A DNA stretch of 13,134 nucleotides from NCBI GenBank assembly GCA_021799405.1, contig JAJZAL010000149.1:1-13134 (forward strand). Reading direction: 5' to 3'. Numbering within the stretch: position 1 is the stretch's first letter; every line of letters begins with the position of its first letter. This document shows positions 6,521 to 13,134 of this stretch, one piece after another. The position numbers and the translations under genes were made by a program. The stretch comes from Acidobacteriota bacterium (GTDB taxonomy: Bacteria; Acidobacteriota; Terriglobia; Terriglobales; Acidobacteriaceae). The notes under the pieces are model-generated. The model was given only the letters and a program-made list of their open reading frames with translations. It was not told where the DNA came from and ran no database searches.

Positions 6521-8950
6521 ATGGCGATGAATCGCAGGAATTTTGTGCAACGCGTCCTGATGGCGCTGGGAGCCACTGGGGCAGCTGCGCCGATGAAGGC
6601 GCGCGCATTGGAAGAGCCGGCCGCCGTGCATGGTGCGGAAGGTGTGGCGCAAGCCGCCGGCACGTCTACGTCAGGTGGTTATATTCGACCCAACACCATT
6701 GAAGTGATCCATCACTCGTTCGATGTGATTGTCGTGGGAGGTGGCATTTCAGGCACTTGCGCGGCCATCAGCGCTGCTCGCAACGGAGCGAAGACCGCGC
6801 TGGTGCATGAGCGTTCCACGCTTGGCGGCAACTCGTCGAGCGAGGTGCGGCTCTATCCGGAGGATACCTGCGGCTTTAGCCCGTGGATCAAAGAGTCCGG
6901 CATTCTTGAGGAGATTTCGAGCGAAGAGCGTGCGCGCAACTGGGAGCCGTACATCGAAGGCATGATGAATTCCATCTGGGACTTGGTTCTCTACGAGTGG
7001 GTGAAGCGCGAGAAGAATCTGAGCCTCTATCTGAATACGACGATGCGCGAAGTGGTGATGCGCGACGCTTCGACGATCCAGGCAATTCACGCGCCGCAAT
7101 TGGGCACGGAGCGCGAATTCATTCTCTCTGCGCCCTTGTTTATCGATGCGACGGGAGATGGTGTGCTGGGTTATCGCTCCGGGGCCGATTTTCATTGGGG
7201 AAAAGAAGTGCGGTCGGAGTTCAATGAGTCGCTTGCGCCGGTAGAGCCGACGAAGGGGTTGATGGGCAACACGCTCTACTTCCGTGCACGCGATACGGGG
7301 CACCCGGTGCCGTTCAAGCGGCCGGAGTGGGCCGCGGAGTTTAAGACGGAAGCCGATCTGACTGACCGCGGCCACGGGCAATTTCAAACCGGATATTGGT
7401 GGATCGAAGTTGGCGCGCCACTCAATCCCATCAAGAACAACGAGGAGATACGCGATGTGGCGTTGAGTCAGCTTCTGGGAGTGTGGGACCACATCAAGAA
7501 CCATTGCACTGACGACAGCGTGCGCGAGAAGGCGAGGAATTATGCGCTGGAGTTTATCGGCTTCTGGCCTTACAAGCGGGAGTCGCGCCGGATTCTCGGC
7601 GACTATACGCTGATCGAAAAGGATGTCCTCGATCCGTCAATCCACTCAGACGATATTGCGTATGGAACGTGGGGCATCGACATTCACGTGCCGGGCGGAA
7701 TTCTTGAGCGGCATGTGCCACCGTATCCTTCGCCACGCACGGACGAGAACTTCCATGAGCGAGGCACGATTCCCTATGGGATTCCGCTGCGCTCCTGCTA
7801 TTCGCGGAACATCCATAATCTGCTGACGGCAGGCCGTCCCATCGGCGCCAGCTATGTGGCGTTTGCGTCGTCGCGCGTGCTTGCCACTGGAGCAATCGTC
7901 GGTCAGGGAGTCGGCGTAGCGGCAGCTTTATGCAAGAAATATCAGTGCGAACCGAAGACCATTGCGGCGCAACATGCGAAGGAACTTCAGCAACTGCTGC
8001 TGCGGCAGGATGCGTCAATTCCCGGCGTAGGAAATGAGGACCCCTCCGATCTGGCACGCCGCGCTACGGTTACCGCCAGCAACGAGGCCAAGCTGCAATT
8101 TCCGGAGTCCCAAACCTTCCATAAAGCGCGGCTTGCGCTGGGCCAGCTCTTTCCGGTTTCGACGGATCATCTTGATCACGTCGATCTGCTTCTGCAATCA
8201 ACTGCCTCGACTCCGCAGACGGTGACGCTGAGCCTGCGGAAAGCGGAGCATGTGTGGGATCTTCGTCCCAATGCGCGCATTGCTTCTGCTAGAGCTACGG
8301 TCGCTCCCGGATTCCAGGGATATGTCTCCTTTCCGCTGCATGCCAGAACCCAACCGGGCAGCTTGTACTTTGTTTCCATTGATGCGATGCCGGAGATTGG
8401 CTGGGCTTTGTTCAGTGATGAAAGCGGCAAGCCGTCGCAAGTGCCCGTGGGAACCACGGCAGCGGATCTCCCTCCGGGCAACAAGTGGAGACCTTTCACC
8501 GATGGCCGGTCTTTGACCATCCGTGTTGCACCGGAGCAAAGACCTTATGGGCCGCAGAATGTGGTGCGCGGGACAAACCGGCCGGATATGTGGACCAACA
8601 TCTACATGTCGGATGTTGCGCAGGAACTGCCTGCATGGCTCGAATTGAAATTTCCCGCACCGGTGCGCATGAGCCAGGTCCAGATCACGTTCGATACGGA
8701 TACGAACCGGCGCATCAAGCTGCCCTTGTTCCGCTATCCCGAGTGCGTGAAGCGGTATGAGATTGCAGTTCCGCAAGGCGGTGGATGGAAAACAATCGTG
8801 GCAGAGGATGATAATTACTTCCGCCGCCGCGTTCATAACATTGCGCCAGTGACGGCAAGCCGGATGCGCATCCGCCTGCTTGAGACCAACGGCGCTCCGC
8901 AGGCGCGTGTGTACGAGGTGCGTGTCTATAACGAAGAAGCGCAGGCCTGA
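6521..8950 (+). CDS. Tat-exported FAD-dependent oxidoreductase (PF12831-like) with discoidin-like C-terminal domain
   Basis: Predicted periplasmic flavoprotein of 809 residues. The N-terminus MAMNRRNFVQ carries a twin-arginine motif (Arg5-Arg6-Asn-Phe), a hydrophobic stretch to residue 23 and a KARA|LE cleavage site at 29/30. Tat export suits an enzyme that binds FAD before leaving the cytosol. The Rossmann dinucleotide motif VVGGGISG lies at 71-78, followed by LGGNSSSEVRLY. The core continues through IDATGDGVLGYRSG and KRESRR to a second FAD-contact segment near 430-470 (LLTAGRPIGASYVAF). A beta-rich middle region follows, then a galactose-binding/discoidin-like domain at about 675-805 ending in YEVRVYNEE. 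The substrate is not identifiable; annotation pipelines often call such proteins FAD-dependent oxidoreductase or, without support, xanthan lyase. It is the last gene of the plus-strand set, 18 bases after the glycosidase, so oxidation of the released or intact sugar is the natural inference. It is a colinear paralogue of the protein at 10243-12522. Confidence 0.88.
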   Translation: MAMNRRNFVQRVLMALGATGAAAPMKARALEEPAAVHGAEGVAQAAGTSTSGGYIRPNTIEVIHHSFDVIVVGGGISGTCAAISAARNGAKTALVHERSTLGGNSSSEVRLYPEDTCGFSPWIKESGILEEISSEERARNWEPYIEGMMNSIWDLVLYEWVKREKNLSLYLNTTMREVVMRDASTIQAIHAPQLGTEREFILSAPLFIDATGDGVLGYRSGADFHWGKEVRSEFNESLAPVEPTKGLMGNTLYFRARDTGHPVPFKRPEWAAEFKTEADLTDRGHGQFQTGYWWIEVGAPLNPIKNNEEIRDVALSQLLGVWDHIKNHCTDDSVREKARNYALEFIGFWPYKRESRRILGDYTLIEKDVLDPSIHSDDIAYGTWGIDIHVPGGILERHVPPYPSPRTDENFHERGTIPYGIPLRSCYSRNIHNLLTAGRPIGASYVAFASSRVLATGAIVGQGVGVAAALCKKYQCEPKTIAAQHAKELQQLLLRQDASIPGVGNEDPSDLARRATVTASNEAKLQFPESQTFHKARLALGQLFPVSTDHLDHVDLLLQSTASTPQTVTLSLRKAEHVWDLRPNARIASARATVAPGFQGYVSFPLHARTQPGSLYFVSIDAMPEIGWALFSDESGKPSQVPVGTTAADLPPGNKWRPFTDGRSLTIRVAPEQRPYGPQNVVRGTNRPDMWTNIYMSDVAQELPAWLELKFPAPVRMSQVQITFDTDTNRRIKLPLFRYPECVKRYEIAVPQGGGWKTIVAEDDNYFRRRVHNIAPVTASRMRIRLLETNGAPQARVYEVRVYNEEAQA

Positions 8951-8968
8951 TCACGGAGTGAAGTGGCT

Positions 8969-10210
8969 TCAGGCGACCGCAGCATCAGCCGTGGATCTTG
9001 ACCGCAAAGTGTTCCACAGTAGCCAGAGCGCGATGGGGTGAAGAAACATCATGAGGAAGAAGAGCGGCAGATAGCCGTGGTGCGTGACGACGTACCCGAT
9101 TACCTCAGTCGAAACCATGCCGCCAAGGCCACTACCTGCCGCGATCAGTCCGAAGGCGGTTCCGAGTTGCGATGCGGGATAGAGATCGACAACCGCCGAC
9201 GAGAGTGTGACCAGCCAGGCCATGTGGGCCATGGCGATGACGGATGCGATGCACACGCCCGCCAATACGTCGTGCAAGGTTGCGGCCAACGGACTGAGCG
9301 GAAGCAACGCTGCGCAGATCAGCATTACTTTGCGATAGGCGGAAGCGGGAGCCACGCCATGCCGGATGAGCCAGCCGGATAAAATTCCGCCCAGGACTGT
9401 ACCCACGCCTGCAAATAGGTACACGAGCCAGCCGATGCGCGCCACCTGTGCCAGCGTGAGGCTGCGCGCGCTGAGCATGTACTTGGGAAACCAGAAGAGA
9501 AAGAAATACCAGACCGGATCGGTGAGGCCGCGCGCGACCATAAACTTCCAGGTTCTGCCGCTGGCCAGCACGGTCTTGAAAGAGGCAGCCTGCGCCGCGG
9601 CCGATATGGCAGGGCGCGCGTCACTGATGTCGCGCTGCTTTTGGCGCGGATAAGCCGCAAGCCACAAAGGCAGCCAGAGCAGTCCTACGCAGCCATCGAT
9701 GAGGAAGACGGATTTCCAGGGAAGGTGTGTTGTGATCGCGGAGATGGCCGGCAGTGCGATGACGGCGCCCACGGTGGAACCGAGGGTATAGATGCCGATG
9801 GCTAGAGAATGATCTTTCTTCGGCAGGATCTCGCCGACGGCTTTGGGCGCTGCTACCCACAGTCCCGGCTCGCCCAGCCCCAGGCAGAAGCGCGCGGCGG
9901 CAAGCTGTGTGGCACTGCGCACAAAGGTTGTTGTGGCTTCAGCGGCTGACCACAAGCCGACGAACGCGGTCATACTGACGCGCGTGCCCAGCCAATCGCT
10001 GATCAGCCCGGCAACCGCATAGGAAAAAGTGGAGGCAAGCAGAAAGAGACTGACGACATGCCCGTAACCCGCGTCGGAAAGATGAAGCTCTGACTGAAAG
10101 CGCGGCGCGACTACCGAAAGGCTTTGCCGATCGAAGTAATTGATCAGCGCTACCAGAAAGATGAGCGCAACCAGATACCACGCTTTCCACGGCGAGAGGC
10201 GGAAGCGCAT
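8969..10210 (-). CDS. Major facilitator transporter, anion:cation symporter-like (ExuT type)
   Basis: Inner-membrane secondary transporter of 413 residues, with about twelve hydrophobic segments. Family signs are INYFDRQSLSVVAP just after the first membrane segment, the loop motif SDWLGTRVSM between segments 2 and 3, and RFCLGLGEPGLWVAAPKAVG with PKKDHSLAIGIYTLGS, which match the anion:cation symporter family (hexuronate, galactonate, glucarate and phthalate carriers). The likely cargo is therefore a sugar acid or another organic anion; that is inference from family and context. Start choice: ATG at 10210 has AGGA four bases upstream and begins just before the first membrane helix, as in relatives. 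An in-frame TTG at 10246 would add twelve hydrophilic residues and overlap the upstream TGA stop, with GAGG ten bases before it. It is co-transcribed with the cytosolic flavoprotein gene. Its 3' end faces the Tat flavoprotein gene with an 18-base gap. Confidence 0.88.
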   Translation of the reverse strand: MRFRLSPWKAWYLVALIFLVALINYFDRQSLSVVAPRFQSELHLSDAGYGHVVSLFLLASTFSYAVAGLISDWLGTRVSMTAFVGLWSAAEATTTFVRSATQLAAARFCLGLGEPGLWVAAPKAVGEILPKKDHSLAIGIYTLGSTVGAVIALPAISAITTHLPWKSVFLIDGCVGLLWLPLWLAAYPRQKQRDISDARPAISAAAQAASFKTVLASGRTWKFMVARGLTDPVWYFFLFWFPKYMLSARSLTLAQVARIGWLVYLFAGVGTVLGGILSGWLIRHGVAPASAYRKVMLICAALLPLSPLAATLHDVLAGVCIASVIAMAHMAWLVTLSSAVVDLYPASQLGTAFGLIAAGSGLGGMVSTEVIGYVVTHHGYLPLFFLMMFLHPIALWLLWNTLRSRSTADAAVA

Positions 10211-10242
10211 TCCATCCTGTGCGGTTCCGGCGTCGCGCGGAT

Positions 10243-12522
10243 TCAATAGCAGCGTACCTCATAAATGGCTGGAGGCGCAGGGCCCCACTCGCGCAGAATG
10301 AGTTCAATCGCGGTTGTCGTGGTTGGCCGCTCCAGGTTGTGACGCCAGTGGGTGTGGTGATGCTCCGTCACTTCGGCAAGCACGTTGCCTTCCGCGGTTC
10401 GCACGGCAAATGCTGTGATGCAGCCCGGCATAACCCGCTCGGGATGCCCCATCAGTACCGACTCCATGGGGTGATCAAAGTCGGTGTCGAAGACCAATTC
10501 GACAGCATGAATCGTCTGGGGATGATCCCACGCCAGGCGAAGCCACGGTGTACGATCGCTGGCGGCAGGCGCCCAGGCATTTGCGCCGCACCTCGGGCGC
10601 GACCATCCATTGATGACGAGTTCCGGCTCATAGCAGCACACCCGTGGTGAAACGGTGACAGCGAGATTGCGCGCTGCGGGGCGGCGCTCGGGCAGCCAGA
10701 AGGCAAAGCTGTCAAGGCCGGAGCCTTCCGGCGGGGTTTGCATCGCGCTCTTTGCTACCATGCGATTCATCTTCTGCCATAACGTGAGTACGCCGGGAAG
10801 CTGCGTTTTGCTCAAATGCAACGATACACCTGGAGCCGGCTGGACGACGAAGAATACATGAGCATCGGCCGCCAGCATGGCCTCGAAATGAAACGTGGCA
10901 GTGAGGGATTTGCCTGCCGGGAGAGTCGCGCAGGCGGCAGCCAGTTTCACGTCTGGGGTGGTATTGCCGTCGCGCGACGACCGCCACAACTCGGCGTGCA
11001 GCGTAACTGGCTCGCTGGCGTCCACCAGTAGCGTAATTTCAGGAGCCGCGCCGGCGTTGAGCGGGAGCAACAGCGCGCAGGGAAGGCTGGCTTCGCGAAG
11101 CTCTCCACTGTCTTCAAGCGTGTCGATGGCGAGGCTGCTGCTGGCGCTGATGCGCGCCTTGCGAGCAAGGTCATGCGCATCGCCGGCAGGAACCCCGGGA
11201 ATATGCTGGCCGGCGCGCAAAAGCCGCTGCTGCAGACGCTCCATGGGCGCAGGAGACAAAAGCTGGCGCGGCAGGACTTTTTCCTCTGCGCACATGGCCG
11301 CGGCCATACCCACGGCTTGCGCGTTTTGAGCGCACGTTGCCATCACCCGTGTGGATCCAAAAGCGACATGCGATGCACTGATAATGCGTCCCGCCAGGAA
11401 AAGGTTGGGAATATCGCGGCTGTACATCGTACGGAAGGGAATCTGATAGACGCCCTTGGAGTGCCATTGCGCGCACGGCGGCGCCGCGCTGTAGACGCCG
11501 TCAGGAGGATGCAGGTCGATCGCCCAGCCACCCAACGAAACCGCGTCAAAGTGGGTGCGCTGCTGCACAATGTCATTCTGAGTAAGGATATAGTCACCTT
11601 CGAAACGCCGGCTTTCGCGCTTCCCGGGAATCATGCCCATCCACTCCAGGGTCAGATTGGCGGCCTCCGGAAATTCGCCCGAGTTCTTGATGTAATGCCA
11701 GACGCCATAGGCAACGCGCCAAAGCTCCCACTTGATCTGCTCCGTGCCGTGCACGGTGTCCATGCTTCCGCCATACTCCAGCCACCAGAGGCGGCAACCG
11801 GTGTCTGTCACGCGCAGTTCGCGGTAGCGTGGAATCTTCTCAATCTCGCCGAGCGCGAAGGCGGGAGGGATAAATGAGACGGGCTTGCCTGTATCGCGGC
11901 TGTAGAAGTAGAGAGAATGTCCGAGCAGTTCGTGCACAGGCTCCGGACCCGCAAGACCCTCGCCAAACTCCGAGGCTGCCTCAGTGCCAATACGGAAAGC
12001 GGCTCCCGCAAGAAAGCCGAGGATGCCATCGCCGGAGGCGTCGCAGAAAAGCGGAGCCGACAGGATGTAGCGTGTCTCGTTCTGGCTGCAGTAAGCTGAT
12101 GCGCTCTCGATCTCGCCACGGATGTTCTTCGTGATCGAACTGACGGCAGTATTGAGCAGCAGAGTGATATTGGCTTCGCGGGTAACCCACTCGAGGAGCA
12201 ATGCGTCGAGCAGGATGGGGTTGCCTTCCGGGTTGCGCCACAGATTCTCCACCATGATCTCGTCGATCACGCCGCCTTCGCGCGCCCAGCGATTATTGTT
12301 GCCCATGTGCGACGTGGCTCCCAGAATCCATAAGCGCACCTCGCTGGAGGCGTTGCCGCCCAGCACCGGGCGGTCCTGGACCAGGATCACGCGCAGCCCC
12401 TGGCGTGCAGCGGTGATGGCGCAGCAGATTCCGGCCATGCCGCCGCCAATAACCACCAGATCTCCGGAGAAATTCTCTTGATGCAGGGTGCGGCCGTCAA
12501 CTTCAAATTCATTTATCAACAT
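10243..12522 (-). CDS. Cytosolic FAD-dependent oxidoreductase (PF12831-like) with discoidin-like C-terminal domain
   Basis: Predicted cytosolic flavoprotein of 759 residues, with no signal peptide or membrane segment. The dinucleotide-binding motif VVIGGGMAG is at 23-31, followed by LGGNASSEVRLW. Further shared blocks are CDASGDGILGFLAG, GKRESRRFEGDY and the FAD-contact segment near 370-405 (NLFLAGRIISASHVAFGSTR). A middle beta-rich region starts around 450 (LARKARISASSS), and a discoidin-like domain occupies about 630-759, ending in IYEVRCY. All these blocks occur in the same order in the Tat-exported protein encoded at 6521-8950, so the two are paralogues with identical architecture but different compartments. 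A histidine cluster (His721-723, His725, His728) sits in the last domain. The ATG at 12522 has only a weak ribosome-binding site (GAGA-like, about ten bases upstream). It is the first gene of the minus-strand operon, directly followed by the transporter. The substrate is unknown; acting on what the transporter imports is inference. Confidence 0.86.
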   Translation of the reverse strand: MLINEFEVDGRTLHQENFSGDLVVIGGGMAGICCAITAARQGLRVILVQDRPVLGGNASSEVRLWILGATSHMGNNNRWAREGGVIDEIMVENLWRNPEGNPILLDALLLEWVTREANITLLLNTAVSSITKNIRGEIESASAYCSQNETRYILSAPLFCDASGDGILGFLAGAAFRIGTEAASEFGEGLAGPEPVHELLGHSLYFYSRDTGKPVSFIPPAFALGEIEKIPRYRELRVTDTGCRLWWLEYGGSMDTVHGTEQIKWELWRVAYGVWHYIKNSGEFPEAANLTLEWMGMIPGKRESRRFEGDYILTQNDIVQQRTHFDAVSLGGWAIDLHPPDGVYSAAPPCAQWHSKGVYQIPFRTMYSRDIPNLFLAGRIISASHVAFGSTRVMATCAQNAQAVGMAAAMCAEEKVLPRQLLSPAPMERLQQRLLRAGQHIPGVPAGDAHDLARKARISASSSLAIDTLEDSGELREASLPCALLLPLNAGAAPEITLLVDASEPVTLHAELWRSSRDGNTTPDVKLAAACATLPAGKSLTATFHFEAMLAADAHVFFVVQPAPGVSLHLSKTQLPGVLTLWQKMNRMVAKSAMQTPPEGSGLDSFAFWLPERRPAARNLAVTVSPRVCCYEPELVINGWSRPRCGANAWAPAASDRTPWLRLAWDHPQTIHAVELVFDTDFDHPMESVLMGHPERVMPGCITAFAVRTAEGNVLAEVTEHHHTHWRHNLERPTTTTAIELILREWGPAPPAIYEVRCY

Positions 12523-12592
12523 GCAGACTTGTCTCTCAGAAATTCGAGTTGCAAAGAAGAAAGTGATCGATGAGATTGGCGTTTACTTTGCC

Positions 12593-12618
12593 GCGAGCAG
12601 AATGAAATGAAAGCTCGC
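12593..12618. repeat. Inverted repeat GCGAGC-N14-GCTCGC downstream of the minus-strand -10 box
   Basis: GCGAGC (12593-12598) and GCTCGC (12613-12618) are perfect inverted repeats with a 14-base spacer. They sit directly after the predicted -10 hexamer (12621-12626) and across the predicted transcription start near 12613. They could be an operator for a dimeric regulator; as an RNA hairpin only part of the first arm would be transcribed. No matching copy was found upstream of the receptor gene. Confidence 0.3.
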
Positions 12619-12620
12619 AT

Positions 12621-12648
12621 ATCATATTGCCCAATATTAAGCGGTAAA
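12621..12648 (-). promoter_or_regulatory. Sigma70-like promoter of the flavoprotein-transporter operon
   Basis: On the minus strand TTTACC (12648-12643) is a four-of-six -35 match and TATGAT (12626-12621) a five-of-six -10 match, spaced by 16 bp. The predicted start is near 12613, leaving a leader of about 90 nt before the ATG at 12522. The local A+T richness (12601-12650) supports a promoter in this gap. Confidence 0.45.
12624..12637. promoter_or_regulatory. 14-bp inverted repeat between -35 and -10 (candidate operator)
   Basis: ATATTG (12624-12629) and CAATAT (12632-12637) are perfect inverted repeats around a two-base centre. They lie inside the promoter spacer and overlap the -10 hexamer, where a bound protein would block RNA polymerase. 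The sequence differs from the palindrome at 332-351, so a shared regulator is not shown; the two regions share only GCTTAAT. Confidence 0.3.
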
Positions 12649-12649
12649 C

Positions 12650-13057
12650 CTGATAAAGGCAACTTGTGCCGGTCCGTTCTGTTCACTCATCGGGCCATGG
12701 CTTATAACCGATGGGATGGCGATTTGCAATACAGGTAGACCGTGCCTGCCGCTGGGCAAAGACTGCGGAAGAGAGCGCCGGCTCAGCGCTGCGCCAAGTC
12801 TCGCGGGACGTTGCTCTGCGCGGCGGCCGTCTCACGCGCGCCATTGCGCCAATGGGGCTGGCGCTGGTCGCGATCCGCTGCGTTGCGGCAACCGCAAACC
12901 GCGAGGGTCAGCCGCGCGGGCGTTGCGCATCGCACCGTTGCTGGGGCAAAAGAGCGGCTTTTCCTTTCGCGATGCACATGCTTTCAACAGGAATTCATCC
13001 TCACAAGTGGCGATCTGTGTTAGCGCTAGCTGGTTTTCCAGTGTTTCATTTGGATTT
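12650..13057. other. Intergenic stretch without a confident gene
   Basis: No frame here reads like a real protein. A 133-codon plus-strand frame (12711-13112) and a 64-codon minus-strand frame (12977-12783) have no ribosome-binding site, no domain and low-quality, arginine-rich composition. The stretch does hold inverted repeats: CATCGG (12688-12693) with CCGATG (12708-12713) around GCCATGGC, and GCATCGC (12927-12933) with GCGATGC (12969-12975) enclosing a small hairpin AAAAG/CTTTT (12948-12962). A LacI-operator-like element TGTTAGCGCTAGCT lies at 13018-13031. Confidence 0.5.
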
Positions 13058-13132
13058 TCACGCGCGTGTTCGCTTTATCTTCCCTCTTTTCGCGCGGCTC
13101 CGCTCCTCGTAGTCTTGCAATTCGTTGCAGCA
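13058..13132 (-). CDS. Possible C-terminal end of an unidentified gene running in from the right edge
   Basis: On the minus strand a frame open from the right edge ends at TGA 13060-13058. It reads NELQDYEERSRAKRGKIKRT near its end, a charged tail of the kind seen at protein C-termini. Its third codon positions are about 70 percent G/C, clearly higher than in the other two minus-strand frames over the same bases. Only 24 codons are visible, so this is a weak call. If real, this gene lies upstream of the flavoprotein operon on the same strand, more than 500 bases away. Confidence 0.2.
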   Translation of the reverse strand, partial: CCNELQDYEERSRAKRGKIKRTRA

Positions 13133-13134
13133 AG

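Noticed and set aside
8945..8974. Inverted repeat GCCTGA/TCAGGC spanning both convergent stop codons, as a bidirectional terminator.
   Set aside because: The arms are only six bases with an 18-base loop and no T-runs. They arise simply because both genes end in an alanine codon GCC followed by TGA.
11173..11877. A 234-codon plus-strand open frame inside the cytosolic flavoprotein gene.
   Set aside because: Antisense shadow. The minus-strand frame over the same bases carries the conserved KRESRR and FAD-contact motifs.
12581..12649. GTTTAC (12581-12586) and GTAAAC (12644-12649) as paired half-sites 63 bp apart across the minus-strand promoter.
   Set aside because: Only a six-base match with no similarity in flanks; one copy is explained by the -35 hexamer.
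12711..13112. A 133-codon plus-strand frame in the right-hand gene-free stretch.
   Set aside because: No ribosome-binding site, no domain, and the same bases are open in several frames, so coding is not supported.

Overview
The window looks like chromosomal DNA from an acidobacterium, probably of the Terriglobia (subdivision 1). The basis is a 1186-residue Oar-type TonB-dependent receptor with an N-terminal carboxypeptidase-regulatory-like domain, the G+C-rich third codon positions, and a carbohydrate locus with no SusD partner. This placement is inferred from gene style, not from a phylogenetic marker. No rRNA, tRNA, CRISPR array, insertion sequence or phage gene is visible.

Layout. Positions 1-530 carry no convincing gene but hold a strong stem-loop (258-288), a sigma70-like promoter (350-379) with a 20-bp imperfect palindrome against its -35 box, and a structured leader of about 160 nt. 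Three plus-strand genes follow: the receptor (547-4107), a secreted GH31-family glycoside hydrolase (4253-6502), and a Tat-exported FAD-dependent oxidoreductase (6521-8950). Eighteen bases further on, a minus-strand operon ends. Read in its own direction it starts from a promoter near 12621-12648 and encodes a cytosolic paralogue of the oxidoreductase (12522-10243) and then a major facilitator transporter of the anion:cation symporter type (10210-8969). From 12650 to 13134 there is no confident gene, only inverted repeats and a possible gene end at the right edge.

How the genes may work together (inference). The receptor would bring an oligosaccharide or glycoside through the outer membrane. 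The periplasmic GH31 enzyme would cut an alpha-glycosidic bond. The folded, FAD-loaded Tat enzyme would oxidise the sugar or aglycone in the periplasm. The symporter, from a family that mostly moves sugar acids and other organic anions, would import the oxidised product, and the cytosolic flavoprotein would act on it next. The unusual point is the convergent pair of related flavoproteins (PF12831-like core plus discoidin-like C-terminal domain), one exported and one cytosolic, bracketing the transporter. I know of no characterised pathway with this composition. The substrate and exact chemistry cannot be read from the sequence.
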